Shown one piece after another: positions 1-6,100 of a stretch of 6,908 bases of DNA. The DNA comes from Alkaliphilus sp. GTDB taxonomy: Bacteria; Bacillota; Clostridia; Peptostreptococcales; Natronincolaceae. The stretch is taken from assembly GCA_023230535.1 (NCBI GenBank), contig JALNXC010000064.1, positions 1 to 6,908 on the forward strand. Reading direction: 5' to 3'. The notes below the pieces were generated by a model that was not told the origin of the DNA, searched no databases, and worked only from the letters and a program-made list of their open reading frames with translations. Position 1 is the first letter of the stretch. Every line of letters begins with the position of its first letter. The position numbers and the translations under genes are program-made.

Positions 1-2
1 AA

Positions 3-89
3 GGTGTCAAGGGGACGTTTCGGTTGTCATCAAAGAGGGTGTCCTTTTGACACCCTCTTTGATGACAACCGAAACGTCCCCTTGACACC
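3..89. repeat. Perfect long hairpin (REPIN-like inverted repeat)
   Basis: Positions 3-43 and 49-89 are exact reverse complements, 41 bp per arm, separated by a 5-nt loop (ctttt). Each arm carries a 30-bp unit (3-32 on plus, 60-89 on minus) with the core GGGGACGTTTCGG, bounded by GGTGTCAA on one side and TGTCATCA on the other. The inner 11 bp of each arm (33-43 and 49-59) complete the stem. Two REP-like units in inverted orientation match the general form of REPIN elements, which are mobilised by RAYT-type tyrosine transposases in other bacteria. No such transposase lies in the window, so that link is inference. The hairpin could also act as a transcription barrier or an RNA stabiliser. Confidence 0.93.
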
Positions 90-90
90 A

Positions 91-120
91 TGATGACAAC
101 CGAAACATCCCCTTGACACC
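91..120 (-). repeat. Third copy of the 30-bp repeat unit
   Basis: This segment repeats 60-89 in the same orientation with one difference, A for G at position 107 in the core, and is separated from it by one base (90). It extends the hairpin into a three-unit cluster (plus, minus, minus). The window begins only two bases before the first unit, so more copies may lie to the left. Confidence 0.92.
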
Positions 121-366
121 TTTTAAGATGGTGTTGCTATTATGTTTGCATTGTTTTGTGCGTGATTTTGCCTGTGTCCGTATTGCTTTGCGCAGGGTTT
201 TTATTATTTTCATCACTCCCTGTGCAATTATTATATACTTTTTAGACGGTAGGGGGTAGGGGTTTGTTCCATTATTTTTATTGGAGGATATTTTTTACGA
301 TATTTTTTCGTTGTAATACCTATAACGGTTTAATAAAAACAATAGTTGTTCATATGAAGGGGGATC
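121..366. other. AT-rich intergenic stretch without a recognised gene
   Basis: I see no coding region with a credible start and ribosome binding site on either strand. The open minus-strand frame that crosses 7-216 runs through the repeat units and is not credible. The stretch contains a short direct repeat of GATATTTTTT (287-296 and 299-308) and several T-runs. No riboswitch or RNA fold is recognisable by eye. Confidence 0.5.
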
Positions 367-411
367 ATGGTGAAAAAAGATGAAAAAGTATTGTCTGATA
401 TAAGCATATAG
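367..411 (+). pseudogene. Tiny ORF: leader peptide or gene remnant
   Basis: An ATG at 367 follows a good Shine-Dalgarno sequence (GAAGGGGG, about 356-363) with a 3-nt gap, a little tighter than ideal. It encodes only 14 residues (MVKKDEKVLSDISI) before TAG at 409-411. Another frame, entered by a one-base backward shift near 405, continues as HIDGNPDFTNAILYLHLV and ends at TAA 459-461. The first peptide resembles a normal protein start, and the second reads like protein rather than random translation, so this may be a small gene broken by a frameshift. It may equally be a leader peptide or chance. I recognise no family. Confidence 0.25.
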
Positions 412-433
412 ATGGAAATCCTGATTTTACCAA

Positions 434-462
434 TGCAATACTATATTTACATCTAGTATAAT
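434..462 (+). promoter_or_regulatory. Probable promoter of the NlpC/P60-like gene
   Basis: A perfect TATAAT -10 box lies at 457-462, about 35 bp before the predicted start codon at 497. At a 17-bp spacing upstream the hexamer is TGCAAT (434-439), a poor match to TTGACA, so the -35 is weak and the promoter may need an activator. Nothing else before the gene fits better. This is a consensus match by eye only. Confidence 0.45.
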
Positions 463-484
463 AATGTTTAGATTATGAGCAACC

Positions 485-491
485 GAGGTGG
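485..491 (+). promoter_or_regulatory. Ribosome binding site fixing the start at 497
   Basis: GAGGTGG sits 5 nt before ATG 497. An in-frame GTG at 488 would add three residues but lies inside this Shine-Dalgarno sequence and has no comparable site of its own, so ATG 497 is the preferred start. Confidence 0.75.
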
Positions 492-496
492 TAAAT

Positions 497-1660
497 ATGG
501 ACAAGCACTATAATAGACTCGGCATAAATTTGCTTATTCTTTCTGCCGCAATAGTTTTTTTACTGTATATTACATATTCATTAGGGAATTATCATGACTA
601 TAGTTTAAAAGCAGATAACAATCCTTCGATAGGGGCTGATGATGTGGCACGTGAACCTGCATCATATGAAAGGGATATGGATGCGGCAGGCATAACATCA
701 GCTATATCACCCGTGGAGGAATCAGAACTGGGGGATATTCATGGAGGACAAAATATAGAAAGCGATAATGATGATATTGATAATGCGGGTACCGACATAA
801 AAGATACAGACACAAAAGAAATTGAAATCGCTAAAGAAATCCAATTGGGAACCGAAACGAAAATCACAGTAAAAAAGCCAAAACAAGGGGAAATTGAATC
901 CAAATCGGAAAAACTACGAACCATGGGGATTGCCGGTGATGGAATCATAATTTCCGGTAGCAGTGATGGAATCACAACTTCCGGCAACAAACAACAGAAT
1001 GATGTGAATTCGGACGGAACCTTAAATAAATACGTTTTAGATATGATTAAAACCTATAAGATAGGTGACTATCCATATCTTTTAAACGATGATTATCAAA
1101 ACTACAATGGGGTCACGGAAGATCTATATTATGATGGGGAACTGTTGCTAAAGGCTCATCCAAATGGCAATAGGGCAAGTTATTGCACCGGTATCACCTT
1201 TGAGGTGTTTTTCAAGGCGATGCAAAAAAGGAATAGGAATTTAGGAATAGATATAAATAATTTCAACGGAATGAATAAAGAGGAATTATATGATTTTGCA
1301 CTTACTTGGTATGTGGCTAAGGGGCCAAAGGATATAAGCAATATGGCACTTGCCATGGAGAAATATGGTGTGGGAAAAAGAATACATAATATGGAGGAAT
1401 TAAGGGCGGGAGACTTTATAGATTTCAGCAGAGAAAACGATACGGGGCATAGTGCGGTTTTTATAAATTGGGTCAGAGCAAGGGATGAAATAATAGGATT
1501 TAAATACTGGTCAAGTCAAGGCTCTACTAACGGTATAAGCTATAAGGAAGAATACTTTAATATAAAAAGAAAAGATGGAAGTAAATATGGCAATGTTATA
1601 ATAGATAAATTTTATGCGGGAAGAATAGGCCCGGTAAGTGAATACAAAGGTTTTAAGTAG
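497..1660 (+). CDS. Membrane-anchored NlpC/P60-like cysteine hydrolase (putative)
   Basis: The product has 387 residues from ATG 497. One hydrophobic segment (about 10-29), preceded by basic residues, should anchor it in the membrane with the rest outside. Residues 30-175 are a low-complexity linker rich in Asp, Glu, Lys, Ser and Thr with no predicted fold, long enough to reach into the cell wall. The C-terminal domain (about 180-380) carries a Cys in SYCTGITF (C230), at the start of a probable helix, and a His in DTGHSAVFINW (H318), leading into a strand. That Cys-then-His order and spacing fits papain-like NlpC/P60 or CHAP folds, many of which cleave peptidoglycan peptides. ELRAGDFIDFSR (301-312) before the His resembles the 'GD' strand usual in these families. 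The third catalytic residue is not clear. Activity and substrate are inferred, and a non-hydrolytic or transglutaminase-like role is possible. The gene appears monocistronic, with its own likely promoter and terminator. Confidence 0.75.
   Translation: MDKHYNRLGINLLILSAAIVFLLYITYSLGNYHDYSLKADNNPSIGADDVAREPASYERDMDAAGITSAISPVEESELGDIHGGQNIESDNDDIDNAGTDIKDTDTKEIEIAKEIQLGTETKITVKKPKQGEIESKSEKLRTMGIAGDGIIISGSSDGITTSGNKQQNDVNSDGTLNKYVLDMIKTYKIGDYPYLLNDDYQNYNGVTEDLYYDGELLLKAHPNGNRASYCTGITFEVFFKAMQKRNRNLGIDINNFNGMNKEELYDFALTWYVAKGPKDISNMALAMEKYGVGKRIHNMEELRAGDFIDFSRENDTGHSAVFINWVRARDEIIGFKYWSSQGSTNGISYKEEYFNIKRKDGSKYGNVIIDKFYAGRIGPVSEYKGFK
936..989 (+). repeat. 27-bp imperfect tandem repeat within the linker
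   Basis: Two adjacent 27-nt units (936-962 and 963-989) match at 23 of 27 positions and keep the reading frame. They encode the parallel peptides GDGIIISGS and SDGITTSGN in the linker of the NlpC/P60-like protein. This is probably a slippage duplication in an unstructured region. Confidence 0.75.
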
Positions 1661-1665
1661 AGTTG

Positions 1666-1695
1666 AAACAGGGCAGATTTGCCCTGTTTTTTGTT
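1666..1695 (+). terminator. Rho-independent terminator after the NlpC/P60-like gene
   Basis: A perfect 10-bp stem (1666-1675 with 1680-1689; core CAGGGCA/TGCCCTG) closes a 4-nt loop (gatt) and runs into a T-rich tract (TTTTTTGTTT). It begins 5 nt after the stop codon, so transcription of the upstream gene should end here and the downstream pair needs its own promoter. Confidence 0.92.
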
Positions 1696-1735
1696 TGCGA
1701 GGCATGTTGCCGAGCCAATGGTTTGAAAGGGGTGG

Positions 1736-1806
1736 GGTATGACATGGGGACGTTTCGTTTGTCATCCCCAAGGTATGACATGGGGACGTTTCGTTTGTCA
1801 TCCCCA
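1736..1806 (+). repeat. Two perfect direct copies of a 35-bp repeat
   Basis: Positions 1736-1770 and 1772-1806 are identical (35 of 35) with a single A between them, giving a 36-bp period. Each contains GACATGGGGACGTTTCG followed by TTTGTCATCCCCA, so it shares the GGGGACGTTTCG core and the TTGTCATC arm with the cluster at 1-120, although the first arm differs (TATGACAT instead of GGTGTCAA). Within a unit, TATGACATGGGGA and TTTGTCATCCCCA are partly inverted, so each copy can fold as a small hairpin. The family is the same but the subtype differs from the left cluster. Confidence 0.9.
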
Positions 1807-1807
1807 A

Positions 1808-1860
1808 CAAAGCGTCTCCTTGCCATCACCAAGATGACAACCAAAACGTCTACCTGTCAT
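1808..1860 (-). repeat. Decayed inverted copies of the same repeat
   Basis: Positions 1833-1860 read GATGACAACCAAAACGTC followed by TACCTGTCAT, a clear but diverged copy in the orientation opposite to 1736-1806. The stretch 1808-1829 (CAAAGCGTCTCCTTGCCATC) looks like a further eroded copy in the same orientation. Together with the direct copies they make a plus, plus, minus, minus arrangement. The second of the two decayed units is the better supported. Confidence 0.7.
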
Positions 1861-2037
1861 CCCCCGCGTTTTTTATATTTATTTAGCCTGCAAAACTACC
1901 GATTTTTTATACTCCAAAGTGATGGAAAATCGATGAAGTTTGTTGTATTATAGACTAACAGGATATATTATACGAAAGGGTGCTAAACAAAGGTTCAAAG
2001 TTATCTATTTTTATGATATCCAAAGGGGGAATATGGT
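1861..2037 (+). promoter_or_regulatory. Upstream region and possible promoter of the two-gene operon
   Basis: This gap separates the repeat cluster from the zinc-ribbon gene and has no gene of its own. Two sigma-A-like arrangements are visible, each with 17-bp spacing: TGGAAA (1923-1928) with TATTAT (1946-1951), and TTGTAT (1943-1948) with TATTAT (1966-1971). Neither is a full consensus match, and I cannot choose between them. The terminator at 1666-1695 implies that a promoter should exist here. A Shine-Dalgarno sequence (AAAGGGGG, 2022-2029) lies 8 nt before ATG 2038. Confidence 0.4.
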
Positions 2038-3114
2038 ATGGATAATCACATGATAAAAAATGAAGAAATTATAAGATTATATATTGAAAATGATTATAAC
2101 GAATTAGCCAGGGTTTTACAAAAAAACTACGAGACAGATGTAATACCTGAGGGAAAAAACATAAGTTTAGATGAAAATGTGAAAGATTTATTGTTATTTC
2201 CAAGGAATTTCTGTTTTTTGGGAGCGGTTACAGGGGATGATGACATGATTTTTTCTACCCTCATAACTGCGGAGAATCAAATAGGATTTTATCACAACGA
2301 AGAAGAAACCCAAATCACCACTGTAAAAGCAGTTACTATCGATGAAGCGGTTACCCATTTAAAAGAACTGCAGGGGATAGACGCCCCAAAAGAAACAACC
2401 ACTAATCTGATACTCAGTCAGGAAGGATTGATCTGTCTTCTAACTCTTGCCGATTCTATAAAAAGAAATCATCTGGAACAATTGATTTTGCATCTTGTGG
2501 ATGAATCTGAGCTCGGTATTCGGGAATTAGAAGAAATATATGAGCTCTCTTTTGACAGTAAGGACTTGAGATGGTATCTGCCTTTTATGATGGAAGCCTT
2601 TGGCCCTTTTTCCGAAAGTAATTCCGAGTACAGACCTGATTTCAAAAAGGGGGTAGGAGAATTAGAAAATTTGGGCCTTTTAAAAGAGACACAGGATAAA
2701 TTAGAATTGACAGAAGAAGGTTATGGATTTATGAATATATTGTTGCAAAAAAGGAGCCTTGCGGCACTTAGAAGCCTGTTCTATGAGCAGGACAATTTAT
2801 ACCACATGTCCGTGGCCTTTATGAGTTTTGATAAATTGCTATATTATATTATGCCTTCTGACAGGGAAGAAGAATATGTATTAAAAAGTATAGATGAAGA
2901 AAAATATTTGGAGTTAATAGAGATGATCATAGCAGCCGGAGACGAACCAAAAATAGTAGACAAAATCCAAATAGAACCGGAGGATAAAGAAACACACCGG
3001 GTTGAAGCAGTTGAAGCAGACGTTAGATTTTGTAGGTTTTGCGGGGCAAAAGTCAGTACTGCTGCAAAGTTTTGTAGTAAATGCGGTGAATCTCTTGTGG
3101 AAAATAAGGTTTAA
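2038..3114 (+). CDS. Zinc-ribbon protein of unknown function
   Basis: The product has 358 residues, no signal peptide and no membrane segment, so it should be cytoplasmic and acidic. Residues 332-349 hold two CxxC knuckles (C332, C335, C346, C349; CRFCGAKV and FCSKCGES), the usual short C-terminal zinc ribbon found in many Gram-positive membrane and secretion-related proteins. Residues about 203-235 (ELENLGLLKE, then LELTEEGYGF) look like the recognition-helix and wing part of a winged helix, but this is only a resemblance. Residues 1-110 are mixed alpha/beta and 120-190 are mainly helical, with no family I recognise. The start at 2038 has a strong Shine-Dalgarno sequence; an ATG at 2033 is out of frame and too close to it. 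The gene is followed after 14 bp by the giant membrane-protein gene, so the two are probably co-transcribed and may work together, for example as a cytoplasmic adaptor or chaperone. That role is inference. Confidence 0.9.
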   Translation: MDNHMIKNEEIIRLYIENDYNELARVLQKNYETDVIPEGKNISLDENVKDLLLFPRNFCFLGAVTGDDDMIFSTLITAENQIGFYHNEEETQITTVKAVTIDEAVTHLKELQGIDAPKETTTNLILSQEGLICLLTLADSIKRNHLEQLILHLVDESELGIRELEEIYELSFDSKDLRWYLPFMMEAFGPFSESNSEYRPDFKKGVGELENLGLLKETQDKLELTEEGYGFMNILLQKRSLAALRSLFYEQDNLYHMSVAFMSFDKLLYYIMPSDREEEYVLKSIDEEKYLELIEMIIAAGDEPKIVDKIQIEPEDKETHRVEAVEADVRFCRFCGAKVSTAAKFCSKCGESLVENKV

Positions 3115-3115
3115 T

Positions 3116-3122
3116 GGGGGTG
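3116..3122 (+). promoter_or_regulatory. Ribosome binding site of the giant gene
   Basis: GGGGGTG lies 6 nt before ATG 3129 and just after the upstream stop codon. A second in-frame ATG at 3114 overlaps that stop as TAATG, which would be typical of coupled translation and would add five residues (MGVQN). Its only Shine-Dalgarno candidate (AAGGT, 3106-3110) is weaker and too close, so 3129 is preferred. Confidence 0.6.
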
Positions 3123-3128
3123 CAAAAC

Positions 3129-6100
3129 ATGGTTAAAACTGAATTGCAAAAACAGTTAGATACGGCTACACTTGGGCCTATGGGGTTTCTTTCAAAAAGT
3201 ATCGCCTCTTCTCTGTCAAGTATAGGTCAGTTGATAAAATCACCAAAACTATTGCTTCCTACGATAATTTTGTCGATTATATGGGCTGCGCTCTCTTATT
3301 TAAAACTTGCTATGCCGTACAGCGGCTTTATAGCCCTTCTCAGTACTCTTACTTTTGCTCAGGGAGGGATGTATGCCGGTTTTATGGGAGCAGTTGGAGG
3401 CGTATTGGGAAAGGCTCTGATCTCATATATTGTAACATCGATGTTGATGCCTATTTTGGCCGGTAAAAAATCTCAAAAATCTGTGGGTATGAAAATAGGT
3501 CCGGCGTTTGCTATAAGCGGCGGCGGATTTGCATTATTTTTTGCGGGCATAGGGGCTGCTCTGATGCTGTACAATTTTAAAACCGGAAACGGTACTGCGG
3601 AGAATATGGCTATAGCGGTAGCCTCTATATTTGGGGTATTCAGATCCCTGAAGAACCCCAGGGGTTTTATTGTGGAATTTATACGTTCATTTTCAAAAGG
3701 GAAAATGAGCAGAAAAAAAGCGGGGCATTTTGGAGCCGGCCTGGTGTTTGGATATGCAGTTTCTATTTTAATGGCTGTTGTGACAGGGGCTACAGGGCCC
3801 TTATGGTATAAATTCGGAACAATATTTATATTGCTTGCTGTTGTGCTTGCATTTTTATCTGTTTTGTCCGGCAGAAAAAACAGAAAAAATATTTCATCTG
3901 TAGCCGGTGTTATACTTGTAGCTACAATATTGTTTGGACAAATATTATTAGCCGGGAGCATTTCGTACGCATTTCCTGCAGGTAATGCCGGATTTTTGCC
4001 TGCATATGAATCTTATAACATCAGAGAAGATGATTTCGAGGCTTTAAAAAATGCAATAATCAATAAGCCGTTTAAGAGTGCCGAGATAACACCGATAGGA
4101 GTATTGATGGGGTTAGAATATGCACCGATAAAAAACAGTGATTCCATAGTGATAAGTGAAGGAGAAAAAACATCGTTAAATATATCTGTTAAGTCGGCAT
4201 CCATAGATGAACAATATAGGCTTACAGATATATACTCGTTTATGGAAATATCTTTTGAAGGAAAGCTGGAACTTTTCTTTGATAAAGGTGCTTTAGAAGG
4301 TGATCATTATAATAAATACAGTCTAAGAGAAAACCGTCTTCCAATATATGTTCAAAGCTCCGGCGTGTACAAGGGCGGAGCGAACAACAGATCGGACTGG
4401 CGTGATGGAGAGCCGACAGATTATTTTAGCATTGCCGGAGATTTAGAAAGATATCCGGTAATATTTACAGATTATAAGGATTTAGTAGATTGTTATTATA
4501 GCGATAGTGAAAAAGCACTTTACGGTGACAGTTTAAATCCGGGTGACAGTGACGGGCAATTATATTTAATAGCTTGTCTCACAGGGGGTAATAAAATAAA
4601 TTATAGTGATGGGGAAAGTGTTGATGGTTCGATAGATGCCTATATGCTCTTTAGAGTGGATGAAATCGGTTTCAATGCTGAAACGCATCCAACAACGGCA
4701 ATTAGAGGGAATTGGGTGCATAAGGGCACTGATTATTATGCGTTTAATTCTCAGGGTGTAGACAGATACTCTGTGGAGTATTTTGACGGGTTATTTAAAG
4801 AAGAAGCAGGTGTGTCGGATGACGGCAATACTCTATTTCATATACACAGGTCGTTTGAAGGTGAGGTAGAATCGGATTATAAGGCAACTTTTTCGCCCTT
4901 GCCGAAGACTCTTGAAAGCGAGCAAAAGATAGTGATAAAAGTCGATACGGATGCAATGCTGAACGGGGTGAAACTTGATCAAAACGAACCAAATGAAAGA
5001 ATAATATTTGGCGGTATAATATTTGAAGAGCGCCCTGAATACATCCCGGGAGGCCTTTACGATGATACTGATGATATTATATTTTCCTTTTCAGGAGGAC
5101 AATTGATCGGGAATATGCCCCGGGGAACTACGGCAGGAGAGGAAGTGGTTATCGAGCGGATAATGGGAACATTTGGCCATCCCGGTTTTTTAGTTATTGC
5201 AGATACTTATGTTTGGGAAGTTCAAGTAGTTAAAACAGATAAAAAAGACCAAGGTGACGAGGATATAGATGGTGAGGATGACGACTCTCGAGGCGGCGGT
5301 ATCATGAGCGGCTGGGATTTTGAAGATGATTGGGGTTTTGGAGACGATTGGGGCTGGGACGAAAGTGCCGATGGGCCCGGAAGAACGGCGGTAAATATAG
5401 CTTCCGTAATAGGAGGAATTGTGGGTGCCGGAGCCGCAGTAGCCGGGAGCCTGGGGGGAGGATTTGGAGGACCCGGAGGACCGGGAAATTTTAAAATACC
5501 CGGCGGGGATTATGATCCTTCGGACGGAACCTTAATTATGACTTATCCGGGTGGTTCTCAGGAGATGTATGTGCTAAATCCCGAAACCGGTAATTTTGAA
5601 GATAATCGAGGTTATATTCTAGATTTAGAAGGGTTAGACAGGCACATGAAAGATATGGAAAAGATGAGGGTCCATGCACAGGAAGATATGAAAAGAATGG
5701 TTGAAGGGACAGATGGGTACTCGGCGTATTGGAAGAGGTTAGAAAATTTAAATAAATTAAAAGAAAAATATGAAGATATAAGCGAAAGAGATGGGGATAA
5801 AATATCCACTCACATGGCAAATCATTTAAACCGTATACAGGCTGATATAAATGCGGGAAAGGGTGTAGATGAAAAGGCCCTGGGTAAAGTTATGAATCTT
5901 CATGGAAAAATAACAAGAGGGGAGGTCGCGGATTATTCGGAACTTCCCGGGGATTATACAAATTGGCAACATGCTAAGGATACGATGTCTTTAACTACGG
6001 AAGAGGTAGCCAGAGGAGAAACAGGTCTCGCTATATCACTCAGGATATTATCGGGAATATTAACCGGCGGAAAGTCAGAAATGGGATTTGAAGTTGCAAG

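Noticed and set aside
7..216. Minus-strand 69-codon frame
   Set aside because: Half of it is translation of the palindromic repeat units and it has no recognisable protein features.
1511..1844. Overlapping minus-strand frames encoding a repeated peptide (DDKRNVPMSY)
   Set aside because: The peptide repeat is only the translation of the two direct DNA repeats; there is no ribosome binding site and the frames run into the terminator and the NlpC/P60-like gene.
1736..1860. CRISPR-like array with a 36-bp period
   Set aside because: The units abut with a single base between them, there are no spacers, and the unit also occurs in inverted form at 1-120; it is an intergenic palindromic repeat.
1663..1953. 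Plus-strand 96-codon frame between the two main genes
   Set aside because: It starts inside the terminator stem and crosses the repeat cluster; composition is not protein-like.
2033..2053. Overlapping out-of-frame ATG mini-ORF before the zinc-ribbon gene
   Set aside because: It is only six codons long and its start is 3 nt from the Shine-Dalgarno sequence, too close for efficient initiation; it is probably incidental.
3473..3961. Minus-strand 162-codon frame
   Set aside because: It lies opposite the membrane-spanning part of the giant gene, whose codon pattern leaves the reverse frame open; it has no Shine-Dalgarno sequence and no family resemblance.
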